A stretch of DNA of 64,000 nt from Chitinophaga sp. sic0106 (GTDB lineage Bacteria > Bacteroidota > Bacteroidia > Chitinophagales > Chitinophagaceae), in the NCBI RefSeq assembly GCF_019219075.1, contig NZ_JAHUWJ010000003.1, positions 434,001-498,000 of the forward strand, given 5' to 3'. The stretch's first letter is position 1, and every line of letters begins with the position of its first letter. Below, piece after piece: positions 50,074-57,962 of this stretch. The notes below the pieces were generated by a model. It saw only the letters and a list, made by a program, of their open reading frames with translations. It did no database searches and had not been told where the DNA came from. The position numbers and the translations under genes are program-made.

Positions 50074-52629
50074 TCAATGTAACAGCTGCCTCGCACGGGC
50101 AAGGTTATCCGTAGATTGTAATATTTTGGCTTTGAGCTTAGGATTATAATCAGGATGACTTTCCAAGAACCTTTGCACAATACTCCAGGCCTGCGCATCC
50201 TGGTAGTTACCGAAAATGGCATTGAGCCAGTTGGCAGGGAAGAAAATATCGCCGGTACGCTGGATATCTTCCAGCAGGTCCAGACTCTCCTGTAAATATT
50301 TCACCGCTGTTTGCTGGCGCTGCGGATGGTGCAGGTAGTACAGGGCGTACACCACCCAGGCTTCCTTACTGCGGCCTTTTCGCTCCCGGAGTGACGCAAA
50401 GAAATGGTCTCTGTCCGCCACATTTGGTGATAACGCCGGGATCAGGAATCGCAGCCTGTCCTTCTTATCTTCATCCTTGAGGCGACTGATCTGCTGCGGT
50501 ATAACCTGAACGGCTGTATCATTTTTCAGGGAGATGGTAAGCGCCAGGGAGATATAGTCTTCCTCTGCCAGCTTCACCCCTTCAGGGGCCTGTTGCGCCG
50601 CCCATACCTGGTACATGCGCTCCCCGGCAGTTGCTGAGGTATAAATATCCTGATAAGCCTTAAAAATCAGTTTGCGGTTATTGCCCTCCTGCTGTTGCTG
50701 TAAGGCTTCCCACAATTGATGCTCCAGCCTAACGGCCATGTGCGCACGATCTTCCGGTTTGGTAAACTCCCAGTACAGCGTGCTGATGTAATTGGTGAGT
50801 TGCTTAATGCTGGTTTCTTCTTTTTCTACTGCCAGGCCGGCAGCAAAGAGCTGCAACAGTTGTTGTGGCGTATAATACCGGCCCGCCAGCATGTTCTCGT
50901 AGGCGTTCAGGTAAGCCGATGCCCTGTTCAGCGGTGTACCATTGGTAAATAGGTAACGGTTGATGGCGGTATCAGCTGGAAACAGGCCGTAACCAAGGCC
51001 ACTGGCATTGAAGAGGATATACTGCGGCTTCGGCAGCCCGGCAGCACCTTTGACTTTTAGCCTCGCGGCATCCATGTCTGCCTGAATAATTTTTACCCCA
51101 TCCGGATATACGAAAGCGATATCAAACAGCTGCGGCCAAACCTCACTGCCACCAAACTCCGGATGCTGGGTGATTTCCAGGTCCTTTACCCGATCACCGC
51201 TATAAGCAATTTTATAATCAAACACCGGGCGGTGAGGTTGATTCACCCACACGGCATTCCACTTGTACAGGTCCTTTTTGGTATACCTGGCGAGGATGGC
51301 AATCAGGTCGTCCCAGGAAGCATTGCTGTAAGCATATTTTTTAAGGTATTCCCGCACACCTTTCTGGAAATTATCTTTACCCATGAGCAGTTCTATCTGC
51401 CGCATCATCACCGGCGCTTTGTGGTAAATGATATCGCCGTACATAGTACCGGCTTCCTTCAGGTTATCCAGCTGCTGGCGGATAGGATTGGCGCCCTTTG
51501 TACGGTCTACATTATACGCTCTGGGGTAGTGGTCCTGCAGGAATCGCAGGTTAAACTGCTCCGCTCCCAGAATATCTTCGGCCACTTTATCGGCCATGAA
51601 ATTGGCGAACACTTCTTTCATCCACACATCGTTGAACCATTTCATGGTCACCAGGTCACCGAACCACATATGCGCCGTTTCATGGGAAATCAGCTGGGTA
51701 CGGGACAGCAGCTGGTCTTTGGTGGGACTTTGCAGGAAAAAAGCAGATGCCTTGTAATGCACCACTCCAGGGTGTTCCATCCCTCCGAACTGAAAATCCG
51801 GAATGGCGGCATAGCCCATTTTCTGGAACGGATAAGGAATATCAGTCCATTTTTCCAGGAAGCTGACAGACTCCCGATGCAGGCGGAAAATGCTGTCGAT
51901 ATTGCTGCCCGGATCTTTTTCGCGATAGAGGAGAGTCACCGGCTGGCCTTTAATGTCCTGCACGGCCGACTTAAACATCCCTGCTACAAAAGAGAACAGG
52001 TAGGTAGGCAATTTTTCTGTTGTGGCAAAATGCCAGGTGGTGGTACCATCGGCATTCACAATGCTATCCTTCGTGGTACCATTGGCCAGCACAGTCCATG
52101 AGGAAGGTGCGGCCACAGTAAGGTCGTAGGTTGCCTTCAGGTCCGGCTGATCAAAGCAGGGAAATACAAACCTTGCTCTGTCGGGCACAAAGAGTGCGTA
52201 TAAAAATTCGTTGTTCCGGTTCAGGGAGCCATCACCGGCAAGGAAGGAAATTTCGATTTCATTTTTCCCAGGCAGCAGCAGTGAGGGCGCTATCACCACA
52301 TGTTCTTCCTGTACAACAGGTGTCACCGTTTTTCCATTTACCACGAGCGTAGTAATACTTTGCGCAAGTTGTTTAAAGTCGAGCTGTAAAGTAGGTTGCG
52401 CATTTTTCAGGGAGAAGGTAATTTTCTCTTTTGCAGGAATGGTGGCAGTTTTATTGGCAGGAAAACTAAACGACAGTGCATAATTAATATGGCTGATATT
52501 ATTATAGCGCTGAACTGCCAGCTGTTTGGATACACCGGCGGTAACCGGTACGGAGGCTGACTGTTGCTGGGCATATGCCAGCGGTGCAGCCGCCAGCAAT
52601 AAAAGGGATGTCACTAAATTTTTCATCAT
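50074..52629 (-). CDS. M1 family aminopeptidase, exported
   Basis: An 851-residue zinc aminopeptidase. A signal peptide (LVTSLLLLAAAPLAYAQ) leads to the N-terminal beta-saddle domain (about 45-225) and the thermolysin-like domain with the GxMEN-like motif FGGMEHPGV near residue 281 and the zinc site HETAH (near 316) plus the downstream Glu in KEVFANFMADK. The M1 exopeptidase signature Gly-x-Met-Glu is thus kept. The C-terminal half is helical (ERAP-like). It should remove N-terminal amino acids from peptides in the periplasm. It stands alone, divergent from the AraC gene at 52683. Confidence 0.92.
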   Translation of the reverse strand: MMKNLVTSLLLLAAAPLAYAQQQSASVPVTAGVSKQLAVQRYNNISHINYALSFSFPANKTATIPAKEKITFSLKNAQPTLQLDFKQLAQSITTLVVNGKTVTPVVQEEHVVIAPSLLLPGKNEIEISFLAGDGSLNRNNEFLYALFVPDRARFVFPCFDQPDLKATYDLTVAAPSSWTVLANGTTKDSIVNADGTTTWHFATTEKLPTYLFSFVAGMFKSAVQDIKGQPVTLLYREKDPGSNIDSIFRLHRESVSFLEKWTDIPYPFQKMGYAAIPDFQFGGMEHPGVVHYKASAFFLQSPTKDQLLSRTQLISHETAHMWFGDLVTMKWFNDVWMKEVFANFMADKVAEDILGAEQFNLRFLQDHYPRAYNVDRTKGANPIRQQLDNLKEAGTMYGDIIYHKAPVMMRQIELLMGKDNFQKGVREYLKKYAYSNASWDDLIAILARYTKKDLYKWNAVWVNQPHRPVFDYKIAYSGDRVKDLEITQHPEFGGSEVWPQLFDIAFVYPDGVKIIQADMDAARLKVKGAAGLPKPQYILFNASGLGYGLFPADTAINRYLFTNGTPLNRASAYLNAYENMLAGRYYTPQQLLQLFAAGLAVEKEETSIKQLTNYISTLYWEFTKPEDRAHMAVRLEHQLWEALQQQQEGNNRKLIFKAYQDIYTSATAGERMYQVWAAQQAPEGVKLAEEDYISLALTISLKNDTAVQVIPQQISRLKDEDKKDRLRFLIPALSPNVADRDHFFASLRERKGRSKEAWVVYALYYLHHPQRQQTAVKYLQESLDLLEDIQRTGDIFFPANWLNAIFGNYQDAQAWSIVQRFLESHPDYNPKLKAKILQSTDNLARARQLLH

Positions 52630-52682
52630 AATTGGTTGGCCGAAGGGTGTAAATATAGGACTTTACGACCTAACTTTAAGGT

Positions 52683-53477
52683 ATGAAATACCTGACCATT
52701 TACCCCGAAGCGCACCTGCAGCACATTGTCCGGTTTTACTGGATACTGGAAAGCGAGGAAGGCTATACCCACCATTCGCTGGCGGATATGTGCCCGGAAC
52801 TGCTGTTTCACTACAATGGAAGGTTTAATGAATTACTGGGAGATGGCAGTGCCACGCCCAGCTTCACCGCCGGCATACACGGGCAAAGTGCGCAGGTCAG
52901 CAGGTTCAGCATCCACAATGGTTTTGGTATGATAGGCGTATACCTGTACCCGCAAGCCATACCGTTAGTATTTGGCATACCGGCGGCGGAAGTCACCAAC
53001 CAGATGCCTGACTTACAATCCCTTTTAAAATCAGCAGCGGCTCCCCTGGAAGAAAGCATTTACCAGGCAGCAAACAACCGCGAACGCATACAGCTGATAG
53101 AACAGTTTCTGCTGCGCCGGCTGGCCGCCACAGAAAAGCCTGAGCCACCGGTGTTTAAAGCCATTGCAGCCATTATCAATACACATGGAGAGCATAGCAT
53201 TGCCGACCTGGCCGCTTCGCATTATTTATCAGAGCGGCAGTTTCAGCGGCAGTTCCACCATTTTACGGGATTTACGCCCAAGTTATTTTCCCGCATTGCA
53301 CGCTTTCATGGTGCCATGAAGCGTTATGGCGATAAAAATATATCGCTCACCAGCCTGGCACTGGAATGCGGCTATTATGACCAGGCGCACTTTATACACG
53401 ACTTCAGCCAGTTCTCAGGACAACATCCAAGGATATACTTTTCCGGTAAATCGGGCGCTACCGACTGGATGGAATAA
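52683..53477 (+). CDS. AraC family regulator with a DUF6597-like N-terminus
   Basis: A 264-residue regulator. The N-terminal region (about 1-140) starts MKYLTIYPEAHLQHIVRFYW and ELLFHYNG, the opening typical of AraC proteins annotated DUF6597. The HTH domain is about 165-260, with LSERQFQRQFHHFTGFTPKLF and ALECGYYDQAHFIHDFSQFSG. It is divergent from the M1 peptidase. The next gene, encoding a VOC protein, has its own good -7 box, but read-through is also possible. Confidence 0.88.
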   Translation: MKYLTIYPEAHLQHIVRFYWILESEEGYTHHSLADMCPELLFHYNGRFNELLGDGSATPSFTAGIHGQSAQVSRFSIHNGFGMIGVYLYPQAIPLVFGIPAAEVTNQMPDLQSLLKSAAAPLEESIYQAANNRERIQLIEQFLLRRLAATEKPEPPVFKAIAAIINTHGEHSIADLAASHYLSERQFQRQFHHFTGFTPKLFSRIARFHGAMKRYGDKNISLTSLALECGYYDQAHFIHDFSQFSGQHPRIYFSGKSGATDWME

Positions 53478-53514
53478 TGTCGGTTTTTTACAATTCTGCG
53501 GATGCCGATGGTAC

Positions 53515-53522
53515 TAGTTTTG
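53515..53522 (+). promoter_or_regulatory. -7 box of the VOC gene
   Basis: TAGTTTTG, perfect TAnnTTTG, about 30 bases before the VOC ATG. The -33 match is weak. Confidence 0.45.
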
Positions 53523-53551
53523 TGGTATAAAATTCATCAAAATACTGAGCT

Positions 53552-53926
53552 ATGAACATTCCTACAGGACACCAAACCATTATGCCCTACCTGATCCTTA
53601 AGGATGCAGCGGCATTCCTTGATTTTATGCAGCAGGTATTTGGCGCTACCGTTTCTCACAAGTCCATGCAGCCGGATGGGAAAACGATCCGCCATGCGGA
53701 AGTGCAGTTGGGCAATTCCACCATTATGTTCAGCAATGCCACGAACGAGTATGGTCCGCAACCCGCGGGACTATTCATTTACGTACCTGATGCGGACGCT
53801 ACATTCAAAAAGGCACTGGAGCACGGTGGCACCAGCATTATGGAGCCGGCAGACCAGCCTTATGGCCGCAGTGGAGGCATAGCAGACACGAATGGCAATT
53901 CGTTATGGATCACTTCTGTAAAGTAA
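53552..53926 (+). CDS. VOC family protein (PhnB/glyoxalase-like)
   Basis: A 124-residue protein of the vicinal oxygen chelate fold, two beta-alpha-beta3 modules (about 5-60 and 66-122). It reads YLILKDAAAFLDFMQQVFGA, HAEVQLGNSTIMFSNA, and GGIADTNGNSLWIT, the layout of PhnB-like/glyoxalase-bleomycin resistance proteins. The likely metal ligands are His 44-50 region (RHAEVQ) and others not certain. Function is not fixed; many are uncharacterised. A strong terminator follows. Confidence 0.85.
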   Translation: MNIPTGHQTIMPYLILKDAAAFLDFMQQVFGATVSHKSMQPDGKTIRHAEVQLGNSTIMFSNATNEYGPQPAGLFIYVPDADATFKKALEHGGTSIMEPADQPYGRSGGIADTNGNSLWITSVK

Positions 53927-53929
53927 CTT

Positions 53930-53969
53930 ATCATGGTACGGTTGTGTAGGCCGTACCATGATTTTTTTT
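53930..53969 (+). terminator. Rho-independent terminator
   Basis: A 12-bp perfect stem (ATCATGGTACGG) with a 9-base loop, then a run of seven T. It ends the VOC gene 4 bases after the stop. Confidence 0.9.
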
Positions 53970-54026
53970 ATATCTTACAGGAGAATGATCTCGTGAGTTT
54001 TGCTTCACCATTTGCCAATTCTTATT

Positions 54027-55088
54027 ATGAGACTCGCCACCTGCGCCATCCTATGGTTACTCCTGATAGTAACAACGCCTGTTCAGGCCCAATTCAGCCA
54101 ACGTATCGACAGCCTCTTTAGCAGCTATAACCTGCAAAACACTACCGGCATCAGCGTACTGGTAATCAAAGACGGTAAGGTCAGTTACAAAAAAGCATTT
54201 GGCCTGGCCAACATAGAACAGCACACACCTGCCACGCCTGCTACCAATTACCGGATCGCCTCCGTGACTAAACAATTTACAGCGATGGCGGTGCTGATAC
54301 TGGCACAGCAAAAGAAATTGTCGCTGGAAGATCCGATTACCAAATTCTTTCCCGGTTTTCCACCATATGGTAAAGAGGTAACCATCAGGCGTATGCTACA
54401 CCATACCGCAGGCTTACCTGACTATGGCAATTTGATGCCGGCCAACCGCACCACTCCCCTCTCGGATGAAGATGTACTGGAGCTGGTGAGTCAGCAGGAC
54501 ACTGCTGCATTTACGCCTGGTTCCAGGTTTTCGTATAGTAACACTGCCTATGTGTTGCTGGGGCTGATCGTTGCCAAAGCATCGGGCAAATCATTTGCGC
54601 AGTTTTTAAAAGAAAATATTTTTGTGCCGCTGAAAATGCGGAACACCACTACCAATGCCCCGGATGCCAGGATTTTAAACCGCGCCTATGGCTACAACCT
54701 GCGGGATGGTCAGTTGAAACTGATGGACCAGAGCAGGTATAGTTATCTGTTGGGAGATGGCGGTGTTTATTCTTCTGTAGATGATTTTTACAAGTGGGAT
54801 CAGGCGTTATATACAAAACGCTTATTACAACCTGCTTTGCTTAAGGAAATGTTTACCCCTGGCTCCTGGCCAACACCTTCTTTAGGTTATGGCTATGGTT
54901 GGGAAATTGAAACGAAATATGGGCTGAAGCGTTATGTGCACACTGGTGGTACTACCGGTTTTTCTTCTTACTATGTAAGATATCCGGAGGCACATTTGTC
55001 GATTGTGATTTTTGGCAATCAGAATGATGGGCTGGCACTGGGGCCGTATGTGGAAGCGATTGAGCGTATTTATATTCAGGAGAAATAA
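54027..55088 (+). CDS. Serine hydrolase, beta-lactamase/D-Ala-D-Ala peptidase (class C-like) family
   Basis: A 353-residue exported hydrolase. A signal peptide (LATCAILWLLLIVTTPVQAQ) comes first. The active-site motifs are SVTK (Ser near 79), YSN (about 170) and HTGGTTGF-type KTG equivalent (about 302-309). Members include esterases, DD-peptidases and class C beta-lactamases; without more, the substrate is open. The start is ATG 54027, which gives a normal signal peptide, not the earlier ATG at 54000. Confidence 0.88.
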   Translation: MRLATCAILWLLLIVTTPVQAQFSQRIDSLFSSYNLQNTTGISVLVIKDGKVSYKKAFGLANIEQHTPATPATNYRIASVTKQFTAMAVLILAQQKKLSLEDPITKFFPGFPPYGKEVTIRRMLHHTAGLPDYGNLMPANRTTPLSDEDVLELVSQQDTAAFTPGSRFSYSNTAYVLLGLIVAKASGKSFAQFLKENIFVPLKMRNTTTNAPDARILNRAYGYNLRDGQLKLMDQSRYSYLLGDGGVYSSVDDFYKWDQALYTKRLLQPALLKEMFTPGSWPTPSLGYGYGWEIETKYGLKRYVHTGGTTGFSSYYVRYPEAHLSIVIFGNQNDGLALGPYVEAIERIYIQEK

Positions 55089-55126
55089 TTCTACCCGAAC
55101 TCATTCATCACCTGTAAATAACTCCT

Positions 55127-55134
55127 ATTTTTGC
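55127..55134 (+). promoter_or_regulatory. -7 box of the small membrane protein gene
   Basis: TATTTTTG, perfect TAnnTTTG, about 33 bases before an ATG at 55167. A TTC stands 19 bases upstream at the -33 position. Confidence 0.45.
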
Positions 55135-55166
55135 TATACACCTATTCGTAGCAAATTCGATTAGTA

Positions 55167-55292
55167 ATGAAAACTAATACCCGAAAGGAAAAAGTCATAA
55201 AATGGTTGAAGCGCCTCGGTTTCTGGGGGTTTATGTTCTTTTTAATCAAAGGGCTTTTCTGGCTTTATTTGATTTACTGGGTGGCTAAATAA
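55167..55292 (+). CDS. 41-residue single-span membrane protein
   Basis: ATG at 55167 to TAA at 55290-55292 encodes 41 residues. A basic N-terminus (KTNTRKEKVIKWLKR) is followed by a Gly/Phe/Leu-rich membrane span (FWGFMFFLIKGLFWLYLIYW). It has its own promoter-like box and ends 8 bases before the convergent phosphotransferase gene. Small basic one-span proteins of this shape occur in other Bacteroidota by my recollection, but no function is known to me. It is too short for standard annotation and could be missed. Confidence 0.6.
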   Translation: MKTNTRKEKVIKWLKRLGFWGFMFFLIKGLFWLYLIYWVAK

Positions 55293-55300
55293 ATGTGTTG

Positions 55301-57883
55301 CTATAGTATTTCTATAAATCCATCGGTTCCGTTTACCCTGATCTGTTGTCCGTCTTTAATGAGTTGGGTAGCGTCCTGCACACCCACTACAGCGGGCAGT
55401 CCGTATTCCCTGGCAATGACTGCACCGTGCGTCATCAATCCTCCAACTTCAGTTACCAGTCCTGCAATACCTACAAATACCGGTGTCCAGCTTGGATCGG
55501 TGAACACGGTGACGAGAATATCACCTTTCTCCAGGTGAGCCTCCGTGATGTCGGGGATCACGCGGGCGCGTCCTTCCACGACGCCGGATGATACCGCCAA
55601 TCCAGCGATGGCGTTAGCCGGAAGGTGATCACGTGTATACCTGCCGGTTATGATTTCTCCGTCGGACGTCATCACACGGGGAGGAATCAATTTTTCAAAT
55701 GTCAAAAATGCTGCTTTTCTTTCACGGATCAGTTGCTGATCGATGTATTGAGTTTTAATGGCATCCCGCAGTTCCTCAAAACTGAGGTAGAAGATATCTT
55801 CTTTGTCATGTATTACACCGGCCTGCTGCATTTGTAACGCTTCCACCATCAATGCCTGCTTGTATATAAAATTACGCCTGATGATACTGTATTTTGGGTA
55901 TTCACGGTAACCACTATAGCCCCGTACCAGCTGAATCATACGTTTCGTTTCGGCTACTTTTTCCTCACTACCGGGCAGTTTTGCAAGGCGGGAGAGGATG
56001 TCCTTTTCTTTGTCAGTGGCGGCTTTTAAACCCTGGTTAAATTTACGTGCAGCCGCACCTGTTTCAAAGTTGCGGATGTTATTGAGGAGCATTGGCAGGA
56101 GGATAGCCGGATTTTCTGCCCAGCGGGTTTTAGTGAGGTCGATTTCACCGGCGCAGCGCATACCGTATTTATCCAGGAATGCCTTGATAGCCTGTGCGGA
56201 TGGCTGACCACCAGCGAAAGCGGGCAGCTGGTCCAGGAAATCTGCGGCGGTGGTGTGTTCCAAGAAGTTCACTACTTCCGGGTAGTTGCGCAATACATCT
56301 GCTACGTTCATGAGGTGGAGCCCCATTTCGGAAGTCACATTATCGGGTACTGATTGTGCGAGGGTGTCAGCCACGTTTTTATCGCCCAGCCACTGCCGGA
56401 TGTTTTCATTGAGCCAGGTGGCGGCATTCATGCCGGTGATGATTACGTTTAAGCTTTGCGGATCAAACAGGACCTTTGCTGACTCCCTGATATGCAAGAG
56501 GATAAAATCAATCAGCGCCACTCCGGTTTTTCCTTTTATATCGGCTTTGAGTTGCTCGTGTGCGGCTTGATTAGCGGCGATCAGCTTTGCTACGATATGC
56601 GGATCGTATTCTATTTTGACGTTGTAGTCGTGCATGGGCACGGGGTTGGTATCTTCCTGGTCGACCTTGAATTCGGGACGTTGGAGCAGGGTAAGCACGG
56701 CGTCTTTGATGAGCGGATCTGATTTCCCCAGCACGCCTGTAAACATGGCTCTGCGGGCTGGTACGGCCAGGTCCGGAGCAACGTCTACGAATAGTCTGCC
56801 GGCGGCCGTGTACATGGGTCGCGGTGTGGTGAGCTGAAACAGGGATAATCCCAGTGGCTTCATGGCATCCGTCATCATTTGCTGGTGGCCTACGGAGATG
56901 TAGGCGTGGAAGTGGGTGTCATCTACCTGCGGAATGGGGAATAGGGTCGTAACAGGGCGACTCTGCACCACATAGAAAGTATCTCCTGCGAGGCACCATT
57001 CAATATCCTGGGGCTGGCCGAAGTGGGCTTCAATATTTCGCCCCAGCTGCGCCAGTGCGAGCAGCTGAGCATCGGTAAGCACTGGTGCGGATTGCTGGTG
57101 GTGTGCAATGGCTTGTTGCCGGGTACCTCCTTCCGGCACCGCGAATATACCGAGTTGCTTGGTTGGTATCTCCCTGACAATAATAGCTCCCTGCTGTATT
57201 TTATAATGATCAGCATTAACCAGGCCTGCTACCATGGCCTCTCCCAGCCCAAAACCAGCATCCACTGCCACTGTTTTCCTGTTGCCTGTTACCGGGTCAG
57301 CGGTGAACATAATTCCCGATGCGTAAGGGAACACCATTTGCTGTACCACTACTGCCAATTGTACTTTCCGGTGATCGAAACCATTTTGTATACGATAGAT
57401 AATAGCTCTCTCCGTGAACAAGGAAGCCCAGCATTTGCTGATATGTTGTAAAATGGAGGAGATGCCAATCACGTTTAGATAAGTATCCTGTTGCCCGGCA
57501 AAAGAGGCTGTGGGTAAGTCTTCCGCAGTAGCACTCGACCTTACGGCCACCGGAACGGACTCCCAACCTTGCAGCTGCATGGTTATGGCTGCGCTGATGT
57601 CTGCCGGAACAGGTGCATGCTCAATGATACTACGCAAGGCATTACCTATGGCTGCAATTGCTGAGCGGTCGCTGATTTGTAGTAAGGCCAGCTGTTCCAG
57701 TAGTTTATTCATTTCGGGAGATGCTACCATTACTTTTTGAAAGGCGGCAGTAGTGATGCAAAATCCCGGAGGCACGTGTACGCCTTCGATATGGGTAAGT
57801 TCTCCGAGGTTGGCACCTTTACCGCCAACAAGGGAGAGCATGGCACGATCGGTTTCGTTAAAGCTGCGAACATAGGACTGCAT
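55301..57883 (-). CDS. PEP-utilising/rifampicin phosphotransferase-family protein
   Basis: An 860-residue protein with the order ATP-binding domain, middle domain, phosphohistidine domain. The N-terminal ATP-grasp-like PPDK domain (about 1-310) includes VGGKGANLGEL near 18-28 and VRSSATAEDLPTASFAGQQDT near 115-135. The C-terminal swivel (about 765-860) has the phospho-accepting His 819 in GGLMTHGAVIAREYGLPAVVG. There is no PEP-binding TIM barrel after it, which true PEP synthase (about 790 residues, His in the middle) has. The order matches rifampicin phosphotransferase, which moves the beta-phosphate of ATP onto rifampicin. The drug-site identity is not shown, so it could act on another compound. 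Confidence 0.75.
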   Translation of the reverse strand: MQSYVRSFNETDRAMLSLVGGKGANLGELTHIEGVHVPPGFCITTAAFQKVMVASPEMNKLLEQLALLQISDRSAIAAIGNALRSIIEHAPVPADISAAITMQLQGWESVPVAVRSSATAEDLPTASFAGQQDTYLNVIGISSILQHISKCWASLFTERAIIYRIQNGFDHRKVQLAVVVQQMVFPYASGIMFTADPVTGNRKTVAVDAGFGLGEAMVAGLVNADHYKIQQGAIIVREIPTKQLGIFAVPEGGTRQQAIAHHQQSAPVLTDAQLLALAQLGRNIEAHFGQPQDIEWCLAGDTFYVVQSRPVTTLFPIPQVDDTHFHAYISVGHQQMMTDAMKPLGLSLFQLTTPRPMYTAAGRLFVDVAPDLAVPARRAMFTGVLGKSDPLIKDAVLTLLQRPEFKVDQEDTNPVPMHDYNVKIEYDPHIVAKLIAANQAAHEQLKADIKGKTGVALIDFILLHIRESAKVLFDPQSLNVIITGMNAATWLNENIRQWLGDKNVADTLAQSVPDNVTSEMGLHLMNVADVLRNYPEVVNFLEHTTAADFLDQLPAFAGGQPSAQAIKAFLDKYGMRCAGEIDLTKTRWAENPAILLPMLLNNIRNFETGAAARKFNQGLKAATDKEKDILSRLAKLPGSEEKVAETKRMIQLVRGYSGYREYPKYSIIRRNFIYKQALMVEALQMQQAGVIHDKEDIFYLSFEELRDAIKTQYIDQQLIRERKAAFLTFEKLIPPRVMTSDGEIITGRYTRDHLPANAIAGLAVSSGVVEGRARVIPDITEAHLEKGDILVTVFTDPSWTPVFVGIAGLVTEVGGLMTHGAVIAREYGLPAVVGVQDATQLIKDGQQIRVNGTDGFIEIL

Positions 57884-57962
57884 GGCGGGTGGGTGGATTT
57901 TTTGGTTTTAGAGAGATGGTAAATTTGTTGTGAATGGTGCGGGCTGCCGGCGCAGCAAGAAG

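Noticed and set aside
51163..52101. 312-codon plus-strand frame inside the M1 peptidase
   Set aside because: Antisense to the zinc-site region of a clear M1 peptidase.
55301..57883. Naming this gene PEP synthase (ppsA)
   Set aside because: The domain order lacks the C-terminal PEP barrel and puts the phospho-His domain last.
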